Of a stretch of 64,000 bases of DNA, positions 1 through 10,051 are shown in pieces. Where the stretch lies: positions 48,528 to 112,527 of the forward strand of contig JANQSF010000157.1 of the NCBI GenBank assembly GCA_028284155.1. The letters run 5' to 3'. Under the pieces are notes generated by a model. It worked only from the letters and a program-made list of their open reading frames with translations. It did no database searches and was not told the origin of the DNA. The translations under genes were made by a program, and so were the position numbers. This DNA is from Phycisphaeraceae bacterium. Its GTDB lineage: Bacteria > Planctomycetota > Phycisphaerae > Phycisphaerales > Phycisphaeraceae. The stretch's first letter is position 1. Each line of letters starts with the position of its first letter.

Positions 1-3000
1 GTCGGCTTCGCCGTCGTGCGTTGTGTCTGGTCGCCCTGTTGCGAGCCCTGGTCGCCGTCCTGCTGCGAAGCCTGCGACTGCTGCATCGACGCGCGATGCG
101 CCATCGCGAGCAACGCGCGGACCTGCGGCGACGACAGCGCATCGATCAGCGACCGCGTCGCGTCGTCGGCCTCGGGCGCGTCGGGCGCGACCTTTTGCGC
201 TTCGTCCAACGCGCTGCCGACGGCGCCTTGCGACTGCGTGACCTGCTGCGTGGTTCGCCGACCCGCCGCGCCGTGTGATTCGAGTGACCGCGCCAGGTCG
301 TCCTGATGCTTGGCCAACATGTCGCGCGGCGACGGGCTTTGCTTCGCTTCGGGATCGAGCGGTTGGTCCCACCAGTCGGGGTCGTCCAGTTGTTGTGCCG
401 CGGCGAGTCGCTTGGCTAATTCGTCCGCCACCTCCTGCGGCGTGCGCTGCTGGCCGTCGGTCGCCAAGTCGACGTCGGGTTTGCGCATCGGCGGCGACCA
501 ACGCTGCGTTGGCCCCGCGGTCGCGTCGGTCGCGCGGTCGCGCAGCAATTGCTTGGCGCGCATCAGCGCGTCGAACGCCTGCGGGTCAAGCCCCTGCTGC
601 AGGTCGCTCAGGTGCCGCAACGCCGAGCCGTCGGCACGCAGCGTCTTGTCACGCAGGCCGGTAGCCTCAGCCGCGAGGTGGCTCAGCTCCTGCCGTTGAA
701 TCTCCAGCCGACCGCCCAGCCCACCGAGTTGCCGCATGGCCTGCTGTGCACGCATCTTGGCCAGCAGTAACCGCATCATGCGCTCGACCTGCTGTGGGTC
801 GTTCGCCAAGCCCTGGTGCGCGGCGAGCATCTGCATGAGCTGCTTGTGCAACGCGGCCAACTGCGCGGCATCGTCGCCCGCGGCATTGAGCTCTTGCATC
901 TTCTGCAACGACGACTGCGCGCCTGCGTTCATTGCGGCGCGGTCCTGCGCGAGCTGTTGCAGACGCTGCGCGATCGATGACAAGACCTGCGACGACAACG
1001 GCGCGGCCGTGGGCGACTGCTTCGCGTCGGACGCGGCCTGGTCGAATCGGCCGGCTAACTCGCCCGCCTCCTGCTGTTGCTTCTTTAACAGCGCGTCAAG
1101 CTCGGCGGCCTGCTGGCGTTGCTCAGCCGCCAGCGCCTGGTCGAACTGCTCAAGGAACTTCTGCATGTCCTTCGGCGCGACGTCGGAACCGTCGGGGTTT
1201 TTCAAGCCGCCCTTGTTCTGGGCGAACGGCTTGACCCCGTCGGGCAGGTTGGCCATCAGCTCGGCCATCTTCTGATCAACAAGCTTCTGCGTGTCGGCCA
1301 ATTGGTTCAGTCGATCGGCCAGCGCCTTGTAACGCGCTTCTTCGTCCGTCGCGTCGGCCAGTTGCGGATCGACGCCGAGCGCCACGCGCTGCGGGGCGGT
1401 TACGGTGATCTGGTCCTTGCGGTCGCGCGCGGCGACACGGTAATACAGCACGTCACCGCGCTGCATCGCCGACGTGTCGAGAATCAATGTCTGGTAATGA
1501 CGTGTGACAACCTCGTCGAACGTCGTGGTCGTCGCGGCGCTGCGCCACTGTTGGCCGTCGATGCTCGTCTGCAAACGGATCGACGCCAGGGCGAAGTCGT
1601 CGTTGGCGCGGACCATGACGGGCACGGGCGCGGCCTTGCCGAGCGTCGCGACCTTGCCCGGCCGATCGATCGCGACCTGCGGCGGCGCGTCAGCCAACGC
1701 CGTGACCGCCAGCGGCCGCGTCGGCACGCTCGCGTGGCCGAGCCGATTGAAGAACACAGCCGACATTTGCGCGTCGCTTGTGACTTGGATGTCGGACGAC
1801 CAGTCGTCACCGTTGCGCGTCATCTCGACCGTGCGCACGAGGTCTAGCTTGGTCGTCTTGATCTGCTGCGGCCGACGTGTGAGGTAGCCGAGCCGATCGA
1901 ACCACACACGGCCCTGCCCGGCGGTGAACGTCGCGCCCGTCAGCTTTACGCCCGTCTTGGCGCTGTCGCCGAGCCGTTCCATTGGGACTTGGAGTCGCGA
2001 CCACGCTTGGCCCGACGCGAGCGACGGCAACTCGCCGGCGTGGATGCGCACGGCTTTGTCGTTTGCCGTGTTCACATCTTCTTCCGGCTCGCCCCACGTG
2101 AGTCGGTACGACTGTTCGCCGCTGCGAACGATGAGCGTGACCTGTTGCGGCGGCTCTTCGGGGTCGAGGTGGACGTAGACGAACAACGACGCGCCGGCCG
2201 GCGCGTCGAGTGGCTGCAGGCGCGTGTCAAAGCCGTACGGCTGACCTTGCCAATCGAAGGTGTGCGACTGACGCCCACTGAAGGCCGTCTCGTTCGTCCA
2301 CTTCCACTTGCCCACAAGCGCCGCGTCGGCCGGCACTTCGTCGTCGACCCAAACGATCTCGCGCGTGACCGTGCGCCCCGTCGGCCGAGTCGTCGCGCGG
2401 TAGACGCGCAGCTCGCCGCGTGTCGCGTCGTCGGTGACCTGCGCACGCAAGGCGAGTCGCGAGCCGATCACAGCCGACGCCTCGTCCGCGTCGTGCGGTA
2501 TGACCTGAGCGGTGTCGTCGTTCAGATAGTCGGGTTGATGCACGGTCGCCTGCAACGATGTGACGATCGGCCGACGAGCCACGGCAATGCCGTACACGTC
2601 CGACCACGTGCCGCCGCCGACGAGTTGGTACTCGCAGTCGGCGTCGAGGCCGGTCAACTCGAGCGTGTAGCTGGTGTCGTCTTGCCGTCGCATGGCCAGG
2701 TCGCGCCACTCGCCGCCAACCGGTCGCATGCGGAAGGTCAGTTCTTCGATGGCTCGACCGTCGGTCGTTGCATCGATGGTCAACGGTTCGCCCTGAAGCG
2801 TGTTCAGGTCGCCGGGCGCGACGAGGCGTGTGCCGGTGGCCGGTGCGATCGACGCGGTCGGTTGCACGATGCGCGCCACCGCGGTGGACAGCCGCGGGCT
2901 GAATAGCAGGACGAGCGCGACCACACCGAGCACGACGCCCGCGCCGACGGCCAGGCTCCGCCGCGCCGGCCGCGGGTCGGCCACATTGTGCGGGTGGTAG

Positions 3001-3416
3001 CCGTCGAGCTTGTCGCGCGTCTGCGTAACGACCCGTTGGACAAACGGCTCGGTCGTATCGACCCGCCCGCCGCCGCGCAGCAGGTCTAACAAGGTAATCA
3101 GTCGGTTGTGAATCCCACCCACGGCCTGTTCGATGCGCAGCGCGACCTGGTTGACGTGCAGCGGGCGCGCGATCGGCCAAATAACGGCGAGCAAAACGGC
3201 GACGCCGGTCAGCACGGCGACGGCGACCAGCGACGCAAGTCGGCCGCCGACGGACATCGCCAACATCACGTCAAGCGCCGCCGCGAGCAACAGGGCGACC
3301 GCCGCCGCGGCAACGACAAGGCCGACGCCGGTGAGCGTCCAGTACAGCCGCATCCGCCGACGCGTCGCATGGACGAGTCGTTGCAGGTCGCCGGCGGTGT
3401 CTTGCGTGGTGGGCAT
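1..3416 (-). CDS. DUF4175-like very large membrane protein (C-terminus beyond the window)
   Basis: The frame is open from an ATG at 3416 to the left edge, so at least 1,138 residues are present and the C-terminus is missing. Three hydrophobic segments lie near residues 25-55, 60-82 and 153-173. They are followed by a long extracytoplasmic part with beta-rich, Ig-like stretches, then a helical, Gln/Ala-rich part (roughly residues 715-1138) that predicts coiled coil and is low-complexity near the edge. This plan matches the DUF4175-type proteins that sit beside BatA/VWA proteins in Planctomycetota. The function of that family is unknown. The next gene upstream on the same strand is the BatA-like gene, but 560 bp and a dispersed repeat separate them. 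No clear ribosome-binding site precedes the ATG, so the start is moderately sure; the family call rests on architecture. Confidence 0.75.
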   Translation of the reverse strand, partial: MPTTQDTAGDLQRLVHATRRRMRLYWTLTGVGLVVAAAAVALLLAAALDVMLAMSVGGRLASLVAVAVLTGVAVLLAVIWPIARPLHVNQVALRIEQAVGGIHNRLITLLDLLRGGGRVDTTEPFVQRVVTQTRDKLDGYHPHNVADPRPARRSLAVGAGVVLGVVALVLLFSPRLSTAVARIVQPTASIAPATGTRLVAPGDLNTLQGEPLTIDATTDGRAIEELTFRMRPVGGEWRDLAMRRQDDTSYTLELTGLDADCEYQLVGGGTWSDVYGIAVARRPIVTSLQATVHQPDYLNDDTAQVIPHDADEASAVIGSRLALRAQVTDDATRGELRVYRATTRPTGRTVTREIVWVDDEVPADAALVGKWKWTNETAFSGRQSHTFDWQGQPYGFDTRLQPLDAPAGASLFVYVHLDPEEPPQQVTLIVRSGEQSYRLTWGEPEEDVNTANDKAVRIHAGELPSLASGQAWSRLQVPMERLGDSAKTGVKLTGATFTAGQGRVWFDRLGYLTRRPQQIKTTKLDLVRTVEMTRNGDDWSSDIQVTSDAQMSAVFFNRLGHASVPTRPLAVTALADAPPQVAIDRPGKVATLGKAAPVPVMVRANDDFALASIRLQTSIDGQQWRSAATTTTFDEVVTRHYQTLILDTSAMQRGDVLYYRVAARDRKDQITVTAPQRVALGVDPQLADATDEEARYKALADRLNQLADTQKLVDQKMAELMANLPDGVKPFAQNKGGLKNPDGSDVAPKDMQKFLEQFDQALAAEQRQQAAELDALLKKQQQEAGELAGRFDQAASDAKQSPTAAPLSSQVLSSIAQRLQQLAQDRAAMNAGAQSSLQKMQELNAAGDDAAQLAALHKQLMQMLAAHQGLANDPQQVERMMRLLLAKMRAQQAMRQLGGLGGRLEIQRQELSHLAAEATGLRDKTLRADGSALRHLSDLQQGLDPQAFDALMRAKQLLRDRATDATAGPTQRWSPPMRKPDVDLATDGQQRTPQEVADELAKRLAAAQQLDDPDWWDQPLDPEAKQSPSPRDMLAKHQDDLARSLESHGAAGRRTTQQVTQSQGAVGSALDEAQKVAPDAPEADDATRSLIDALSSPQVRALLAMAHRASMQQSQASQQDGDQGSQQGDQTQRTTAKP

Positions 3417-3560
3417 GGTCAGTCGTTGGTCGAGTCGGGCTGCAACGCGGGGTCGTTGATTATTGTCGCCAAAGCTCTGCCGATTTCCAAATGCGCTGTT
3501 TCGCGTCGCGCCGATTCGCGCCTTGTTCGAGCATTCTCGGTTCTCATGGCTTAAACAGAA

Positions 3561-3910
3561 GCGATGCACTCGCCGTGCGGGCCTCTTCAATCGCCAGAGT
3601 AGCTCGGACTACGCGCTTGGCGTCACCGTGTTTCGGCCTCGATCGCCGACGTGGTGCTGCACACATCAAAGGCTCGGCCGATCGGGGGCCTTTCGCGGCC
3701 AGCCCCCGAACCCCCCGGCCGCCCCCGGAAGGTGTGGTCGTTGATGGGCGCTCGGCCGATGGCCCGACTTCCGCGGGGGAGCTTCGGGGGTTTGGGGGAG
3801 CGGCGGCGAGCGTCCCCCAACTCATGTGGTCTTTACGGCGAAGCCGTTCCGTCAAAGCGCAGCGCCAAGCCGCTGCGGCGCTTGAGCAGGCCCGCCCGGC
3901 AGGGCACCGC
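3561..3910 (+). repeat. Dispersed mosaic repeat, copy A (350 bp)
   Basis: Most of the 560-bp gap 3417-3977 is a repeat that recurs inverted at 37526-37798 and partly at 57337-57508. The outer parts (3561-3610 and 3755-3910) are nearly identical to the 37.5-kb copy. The middle, with the GC-rich block 3677-3735, is absent there but present in the 57.3-kb copy. Short open frames cross it on both strands, but none has a ribosome-binding site or a recognisable product, and I treat them as chance. No gene was found in the rest of the gap. Confidence 0.8.
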
Positions 3911-3977
3911 AAACTGGCTCAACGGATTGACGAATGGTCTCGACTCTTCTGCAAAGCTCGGCACGAACTGGCCGCTT

Positions 3978-6338
3978 TCAATCGAATCGTCCCCACCCCA
4001 ACGCGGTCAATAGCGATCGCACGCGGCTCGGCGGTTGGGCGTCCCCCTCGTTGTCGAGCGGTCCCGTCGCGGCGTCGTCCTCGCTGCCGCGCACGGTCGC
4101 CAGCAGGAATTCGAGGCCGATGACGAAGAACGCCAGCGCGATGAGCCATTTCCAAAGCTCGTGCCGGTGTGAAAGTTGGGCCGCGATCGTTGGGTCGGTC
4201 GCCGACCCGCGGATGTAAACGACCTCACGATTGGGCAGCGCCGCGCGCACGGCCTGTTCGTCGAGTGTCGCCAGGTCGATCCCGTCGCCGGCCATGTTGA
4301 CCGTGAACCCCAACTCGACTTCGGCGTCCGCATCGTCGGGCGACGCGCCGGGGCGGTGGACGACGAACCGGTAATGCCCCGACCGATCGGTGTCGAGCAG
4401 GACGCCTTCTCGGCCGACGGCTGTGCGTGCGGTGTTGATCGACGTCGCTCGGCCGGTCGGGTCGGTCGCCTGCACGGTTGCGTCTCGCCACGACTCGTTG
4501 AGTCGGACGATGGCCGGGTCGCCGGGTCGGATGGCCGGCTCGGTCGAAGCGGGGGACGGGCGGCGCAGATACGCGACACTGCGCAGCAAGAGCGGCACGA
4601 ATTGTGGTCGCAGTGAGACGTTCGACCAACGCGGCGTCGCGCCGAATCCGGCGAGCAGCAGATGCCCGCGCCCAATCGGCGCGTCGATCAAGATCGGCTT
4701 GCCGTCGCTCGTGCGCAGCAGGACGGTCGCGGGCGACGCGGTTGCGCCGGCCAGCAGCGTGTCGCCGCTGCGTGCGAGCGTGCTGGCGTCGGGCAGGTCG
4801 ATGTGGAAGCGCCGGTAGACCCGCGCGCTGCCGAACGCCGCGCCGGCCGCGGTGTCGAACGCTCGCAGCACGTCGTGCTCGGCGTCGCCGCGTGCCACGG
4901 CCACGGCCGAGGCTTCGTCGTCCGGTTGGCCGACCGGTTGCGCGAGCCGTGGCAGGGCGTCGGGCGTGGGCGTGAAGGCGGCGCCGATCAGAAAGTCGTT
5001 GTACACGTCGCGCGTCACGCTCGGCCCGGTCAGGGCGAGGACGCCGCCGCCGTTCTCGATGTAACGGCGCAACATCGTGGCGCGGTCGGCGTCGAGCGGC
5101 GCGTCGGCCAACACGACCGTGTCCGCTTGGCGCAGGTCGTCTTCGGTTAGGGCGTGTGATTCGACGGTGGCAATCGCCAACGACTCGGCGATGCTGCGCT
5201 CCGCTTGCCCGTCATTAGACTTGCGGCGCACGTCGCCCGCCAGCAGCGGGCTGCGCAACGCGGCGGTGATGAAACGCGCGGCGTCGAAGACGCGCGGCGT
5301 GTCGCCGTTGTCACCGTTTCCCGACCGCGACGTGACGATCAGTGTGCGCAGCCGACGCTCGACGTTCAGGCTGAACAAGAACTGGTCGTCGCTGGGGAAT
5401 GCGTCGGCGGGCAGGACGAATCGACCGCGCAGCAGGCCGGCCCGGCGTGGTGTGTAGGGGATCGTGAGCGTCTTGCGCTGGTTCGGCGCGAGCGTGACCG
5501 GCGCTTGCGCGACCTGTTGGTCGTCGATGATCACGCTGATCGCCGTGTCGACCGGGTCGCCGGCCGAGCCGTTCACGACCGTCGCGCGCAGGACGATGGG
5601 CAGGTCAACCGTGGGGCGCAGCGTGCGTGGCGGTTCGCCGATCAGGCCGACGTTCTGCACGGCATCGTCAGGCCCGACGTCGAGCACGACGGTGCGCGGG
5701 CCCGCTGTGGTGCCGTCCTGCGTTCGGCTTTGCAGCGTCGCCCACGAGCGCCGGTTGGCGTCGGTCGCGACGTAGACGGTGTCGGGCGTGTCAGCCAGCG
5801 CGTCACGTGCGACGTCGAACGCGGCCGCGAGGTCGGACGGCGTGGCGTCGGGCTCGATCGATAGGATCGCGTTGCGTAGCGACTCCGCCTGCTCGGCTGG
5901 CGACTGCATGAGCAACGTCGGCTGCCGCCCGGCGCGCACGAGCGTGACCGTGTCGCTGTCCGCCAGCAGGTCGATCACGCCCACGGCCGCGTCTTTGGCG
6001 CGGTCCAGCCCCGTTCGGCCGGACGACGTGACGGACATCGACGCGCCGGCGTCGACCACGATCACGACCTGCCGACCGTCGCCGGCGAACAGGCCGCCGA
6101 AGCGCTGCAGCACCGGCCGAGCGATGAGCATGACGATCAGCGCGACGCACAGGACGCGGAGCATGACGATCAACCATTCCCAGAACTTGAAGCGACGACG
6201 CTGCTTGAGGTAGCTGTCCATCAGGAAACGAAACGTGCTCAGCTCAACCGTGCGGACGCGGTAGAGCGTGATCAAGTGCAGCACGATCGGCAGCAGCGCG
6301 GCGGGCAGAAACCAAAGCAGTGCGGGGTGGTTGAACAT
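3978..6338 (-). CDS. BatA-type membrane protein with VWA-like domain
   Basis: A 786-residue protein. Residues 1-78 form the BatA N-terminal module: a first membrane helix (about 6-25), a basic loop with the typical STFRFL stretch, and a second helix near 55-75. A VWA-like domain follows from about residue 90, then a long Ser/Thr/Asp-rich extracytoplasmic region and a last membrane helix near residues 730-750. The metal-binding motif reads DAGAS instead of the canonical DxSxS, so metal binding may be impaired. The open frame extends 59 codons upstream, but that part is translated from the palindromic repeat at 6425-6556, so I start at the ATG at 6338. BatA/VWA proteins usually sit with a MoxR ATPase and a DUF58 protein; neither is present here. 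Confidence 0.85.
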   Translation of the reverse strand: MFNHPALLWFLPAALLPIVLHLITLYRVRTVELSTFRFLMDSYLKQRRRFKFWEWLIVMLRVLCVALIVMLIARPVLQRFGGLFAGDGRQVVIVVDAGASMSVTSSGRTGLDRAKDAAVGVIDLLADSDTVTLVRAGRQPTLLMQSPAEQAESLRNAILSIEPDATPSDLAAAFDVARDALADTPDTVYVATDANRRSWATLQSRTQDGTTAGPRTVVLDVGPDDAVQNVGLIGEPPRTLRPTVDLPIVLRATVVNGSAGDPVDTAISVIIDDQQVAQAPVTLAPNQRKTLTIPYTPRRAGLLRGRFVLPADAFPSDDQFLFSLNVERRLRTLIVTSRSGNGDNGDTPRVFDAARFITAALRSPLLAGDVRRKSNDGQAERSIAESLAIATVESHALTEDDLRQADTVVLADAPLDADRATMLRRYIENGGGVLALTGPSVTRDVYNDFLIGAAFTPTPDALPRLAQPVGQPDDEASAVAVARGDAEHDVLRAFDTAAGAAFGSARVYRRFHIDLPDASTLARSGDTLLAGATASPATVLLRTSDGKPILIDAPIGRGHLLLAGFGATPRWSNVSLRPQFVPLLLRSVAYLRRPSPASTEPAIRPGDPAIVRLNESWRDATVQATDPTGRATSINTARTAVGREGVLLDTDRSGHYRFVVHRPGASPDDADAEVELGFTVNMAGDGIDLATLDEQAVRAALPNREVVYIRGSATDPTIAAQLSHRHELWKWLIALAFFVIGLEFLLATVRGSEDDAATGPLDNEGDAQPPSRVRSLLTALGWGRFD

Positions 6339-6424
6339 GTGGATCAGGTCGAGGAAGCAGCCTGACGCTCGCGCCGGTGAGTCGTTTAGTGTAACTCGTG
6401 AAGCACCGGATGGGTCTCTGGATG

Positions 6425-6556
6425 GCTCCCTCTCCCCTTGGGAGAGGGCTGGGGTGAGGGCTCTTCGCAGTCGAGCCACGCCGTCAAGACGCATCACGGC
6501 CGCGCGAACCCTCACCCGACGGCGAATCCGCCGACCTCTCCCAAAGGGAGAGGTTG
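6425..6556. repeat. Paired palindromic repeat, CTCTCCC type
   Basis: Two inverted arms of the common bacterial CTCTCCC/GGGAGAG repeat face each other, at 6428-6460 and about 6508-6553. Each arm contains its own hairpin (CTCTCCC, short loop, GGGAGAG) next to a GGTGAGGG or CCCTCACC block. It occupies the divergent intergenic region between the BatA-like gene and the PQQ-propeller gene. Confidence 0.8.
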
Positions 6557-6636
6557 TTCAGAGGTGACCAAACCCGTAACCCAAGCCGCGCTGTGTCACA
6601 ATATGGGCTGTCACCGTTTCATTGGAGGTCGGTCAT

Positions 6637-9600
6637 ATGGCGCGTCGCTTGCTCGTCGTTGGGATGGTTCTGCTTTTGGCCGGCTCAGTTCAGGCCGACC
6701 TGCACATGCAGTGGGTTCACCACCTGCCCGCCCGCAAGACCGCGTGGGGATCGACCCAGCGGATGCACCTCGATTCGGCCTACAAGCCGGCCGTGGCGGC
6801 GGGGCGGGTTTACGTTGGCTGCGAATACAACGGCGCGCTGCTCGCCTTCGACCTGAAGACGGGGCGGGAGCTTTGGCGGTATAACACCGATGGGCCGATC
6901 CGCGTCGCGCCGGTCGCGGACGACTACGGCGTCTACGTCGCGTCGGACGACGGTCGGCTGCATTGCCTCGACCACAACGGCAAGTTCCGCTGGCGATTCC
7001 ACGCGGCGATGGACAAGCCCGACAGCGACCGCAAAGTGCTTGGTCATGATCGGCTCATCAGCGCCTGGCCGGCGGGCGCGCGGCCGACGATTGAAGACGG
7101 CAAGCTCTACTGCGTGTTCGGCTATTGGCCGGTCGACGGCGTCTACGTCTACTGCCTTGACGCGGAGACGGGCAAGACCGTTTGGACGAACAACACTAGC
7201 CAGTTTCGTCCTTTCAACGAGACGCGCATCCACGAGGGCAAGCTGCAGGTCATGGGTCACCACGGCAGCGGTGTGTTCGACATTGATACGGGTGAGAAGT
7301 TGGTCGAGAAGATAGTCAAGCCAACGCCCGGGCCCGAATTGCCCAAGACGCCAGGCGTCAAGGGCACGGTACGTTACCGATACCAACTCGATGGTCATGT
7401 CTTCGTCTGCACGAATGAGGGCGGCCTGTATTGTTTCGGTGAGAAGAAGGTCGAGCCGCGCACGTATCGGCACGACGCGCCCAAGGTCGATTCAAGCCCG
7501 ACGCAAGAGTTGTTGCGATTGACGCAATTGGCGGGTACGCAGGACGGTTATTGCCTCGTCGGCGGTTTGAAGGACGGCGCGCTTGTCGAGCAACTGATTC
7601 GTCACACGAGCTTTCATGTGTTGGCCGTCGAGCGCGACGCCGACAAGGCCAACCGCCTCCGACGAGAATTCGACGCGAACGGGTTGTTCCACACGCACCG
7701 GCTCAACATCGTCACCGGCCCGGCCGGCACGAACGACCTGCCGCCTTACGTCGCTTCGTTGGTCGTTTCGGAAAACGACGGCGCGATCGACAAGCGGTAT
7801 CGTGAGTCGCTTCGGCCGTACGGCGGCGTGATGGTCGAACGCAACGGCGGCGACTGGAAGGTAACCAAACGCGAAGGCCCGCTTCCTGGGGCGGACGATT
7901 GGCCGCAGGAGTTTCACGACGGGTCGAACACGCTGGCGTCGCGCGACAAGCGTGTCAAAGCGCCGCTTGGGTTGCTGTGGTACGGCGGGCAGGCGGCGCA
8001 CGCGCGGTTCTATTTCGACGGGATGGTGGATCACCAGTCGGGGCATGGCCTGAACCCGCAGCCGGTCATGGCTGAGATCGTTGAGGGGCGGATGATCCTG
8101 CAAGGCCCGGGCCTGCTCGGCGCGGTAGACATCTACACCGGCCGCGTGTTGTGGGAACGGCCGCTGCCGAAGATGTACACGTTCGGCGGGTCGGGCGGCG
8201 GCTTGGGCAAACACTCCAAGAAGCACCCCAAACCGTGGGCGCACGAGCCGGCGATGAAGTTCGAAGTCACGCCGCCGGAACGCTGCCGGGCGTCGGGTTT
8301 CAACTTCGTCTCACTGCCCGACGGCATCTACGTCGCCGCCGCGAGAAACCTGCTGCGCTTCGACCCGAAGACGGGTAAGCAGACCGCAAAGTGGACCGTG
8401 CCGATCGAAGGCGACCTGCGGTTCGGCGGCGTGCGTGTGGCGGGCGACGTGATTGTTACGACGCTGTTCCGCCCGCAGGACGTGATCGACGCGCAGGCGG
8501 GTTATGACGGCAACGGCGGTGATTGGGCGGGCGACCGGATGCGCATGTCGTACCTCGCCGCGTTCGACCGACACTCGGGCAAGCCGCTCTGGCAGCGCAA
8601 GGCGACTTGGGGGTTTATCAACCGCAGCGGCTTCTGCCTCGGCGGCGGCAAGGTCTTCGCCGTCGACCTGTTGACCGACAAGGTTCACAACAAGTTCATC
8701 GAAGCGGGTCGTAAGCTGCCGACCGATCAGCCGCCGGCCATCCGCGTGTTCGACCTGAAGACTGGCAAGCCTGTCTGGTCGTATGCGCTGGACGTGTACA
8801 CGAGGAACATCGCGTACTCCGCCAAGCACGACATGTTGCTCGTGCCGAACCGCAACCTGATCGAGTGGCGGGATGGCAAGTGGCATAACCTCGCGTTCGA
8901 CGTGCGTCGCGGCAGGACGAACAAGAACGCACCCGGTCGCATGCGCGGGCTGCGCGGTAAAGACGGCAAGGTGTTGTGGACGGTCGAGGAGTCGGCGTAC
9001 CACACGCCGCACATCATCATGGACGACCTGCTGATCGATCGCTACGGCAATCCGTATGACCTGCGCACGGGCAAGCGTCACGTGCGGACGTCGGCGTTGA
9101 CCGGCTTGCCGGAAACTTGGTCGTTCCGCAAGGGCGGGTGCAACCACCTGATCGCCTGCGACGGGCTGGTCACCTGGCGGACGGCGTTTTACGACCTGGC
9201 GGGCGGGACGGGCGTGATGAAACTGACCGGCTTCGACGCCGGTTGCGCGCCGACGCTGATCCCGGCCGGCGGCGTGCTGGCGATCCCGAACTTCGGCACG
9301 CATCACAAGCGCAATCGCATGACGGCTGTGGGTATGGTGCACCGCCCTGGCAACGCGCTTTGGACGCAGTACACGTCGGACAAACCGACGCACACGGGCG
9401 CGATCCAGCGCGTCGGCATCAACTTCGGCGCGATTGGCGATCGGCGTGACGAAGACGGCACGATGTGGCTGCGGGTCGACGCGCGCTCGCGCACCGCGGC
9501 CGTGGTCGAGCCGCGGCAGGACGTGCAATGGTTCACACACGACCCGGCCGACACGGGCTCGTTCGTCGGCGGCAGCGGCGTGCTGGGCGCGGCGACGGTG

Positions 9601-9888
9601 ACGATCCCGACGACGGTCTCGCCGGACAGCAAGGCCGTGCTCCGTGACAAGACGAAGCGCGTTTACGACGTGCGGTTGATCCTGGTGTCGCCGCAAAGCG
9701 CGGCTGTGAAACGGCAAGTCACGTTGCAGGTCGAGGGGCGAGCGATCACAGTCGCGTTGCCCGCGAGCGGCGGGCTGGTCGAACACGATATGGAAGCGCT
9801 CGAAGTCACCGGGCCATTGGACATCGCGTTGCCCAAGGACGCGGCGTCGGTCGGTTTGGCCGGCGTCCGTCTGGTCGCTCGGCCGTAG
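6637..9888 (+). CDS. Exported PQQ-type beta-propeller protein with embedded methyltransferase-like module
   Basis: A 1,083-residue protein that starts at the ATG at 6637, because a perfect GGAGG (6624-6628) lies 8 nt upstream; a TTG five codons earlier is inside that site. A signal peptide covers residues 1-21 (LLVVGMVLLLAG core, cleavage near VQA-D). PQQ/quinoprotein-like propeller repeats follow, with motifs such as LLAFDLKTGRELWRY and VYCLDAETGKTVW, before and after an insert at about residues 285-415. The insert looks like a Rossmann-type SAM methyltransferase: a GYCLVGGLKDG stretch where the glycine-rich loop should be, then an acidic AVERD at the second strand. The loop deviates from the usual GxGxG. 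This fusion is familiar in Planctomycetota; the role is unknown. A jelly-roll-like tail ends the protein. It probably works in the periplasm. Confidence 0.88.
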   Translation: MARRLLVVGMVLLLAGSVQADLHMQWVHHLPARKTAWGSTQRMHLDSAYKPAVAAGRVYVGCEYNGALLAFDLKTGRELWRYNTDGPIRVAPVADDYGVYVASDDGRLHCLDHNGKFRWRFHAAMDKPDSDRKVLGHDRLISAWPAGARPTIEDGKLYCVFGYWPVDGVYVYCLDAETGKTVWTNNTSQFRPFNETRIHEGKLQVMGHHGSGVFDIDTGEKLVEKIVKPTPGPELPKTPGVKGTVRYRYQLDGHVFVCTNEGGLYCFGEKKVEPRTYRHDAPKVDSSPTQELLRLTQLAGTQDGYCLVGGLKDGALVEQLIRHTSFHVLAVERDADKANRLRREFDANGLFHTHRLNIVTGPAGTNDLPPYVASLVVSENDGAIDKRYRESLRPYGGVMVERNGGDWKVTKREGPLPGADDWPQEFHDGSNTLASRDKRVKAPLGLLWYGGQAAHARFYFDGMVDHQSGHGLNPQPVMAEIVEGRMILQGPGLLGAVDIYTGRVLWERPLPKMYTFGGSGGGLGKHSKKHPKPWAHEPAMKFEVTPPERCRASGFNFVSLPDGIYVAAARNLLRFDPKTGKQTAKWTVPIEGDLRFGGVRVAGDVIVTTLFRPQDVIDAQAGYDGNGGDWAGDRMRMSYLAAFDRHSGKPLWQRKATWGFINRSGFCLGGGKVFAVDLLTDKVHNKFIEAGRKLPTDQPPAIRVFDLKTGKPVWSYALDVYTRNIAYSAKHDMLLVPNRNLIEWRDGKWHNLAFDVRRGRTNKNAPGRMRGLRGKDGKVLWTVEESAYHTPHIIMDDLLIDRYGNPYDLRTGKRHVRTSALTGLPETWSFRKGGCNHLIACDGLVTWRTAFYDLAGGTGVMKLTGFDAGCAPTLIPAGGVLAIPNFGTHHKRNRMTAVGMVHRPGNALWTQYTSDKPTHTGAIQRVGINFGAIGDRRDEDGTMWLRVDARSRTAAVVEPRQDVQWFTHDPADTGSFVGGSGVLGAATVTIPTTVSPDSKAVLRDKTKRVYDVRLILVSPQSAAVKRQVTLQVEGRAITVALPASGGLVEHDMEALEVTGPLDIALPKDAASVGLAGVRLVARP

Positions 9889-9934
9889 GTAACCGGTTGA
9901 AAGGGATGACTTCGCCGCACGTGATGTGGGTGGG

Positions 9935-10006
9935 TGCCACTGGCGGCTTGCCCGCCAGTGCCTTGTTCGATCGATTCGAACACTGGCGGGCAAGCCGCCA
10001 GTGGCA
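9935..10006. repeat. Perfect 26-bp inverted repeat pair (REPIN-like)
   Basis: Arms at 9935-9960 and 9981-10006 are perfect reverse complements and are separated by 20 bp. Each arm is also a hairpin built on CACTGGCGG and CCGCCAGTG. It lies between the 3' ends of two convergent genes, where it could also act as a transcription terminator in both directions, although no T-run follows it. Confidence 0.9.
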
Positions 10007-10051
10007 CACAATTCAAAACCCCGCCTTCCATGTCGATTTGTCGCACGCGCA

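Noticed and set aside
16..3554. Plus-strand open frames opposite the large membrane protein
   Set aside because: They are Arg/Ala/Pro/Cys-rich shadows of a GC-rich minus-strand gene, with no ribosome-binding sites.
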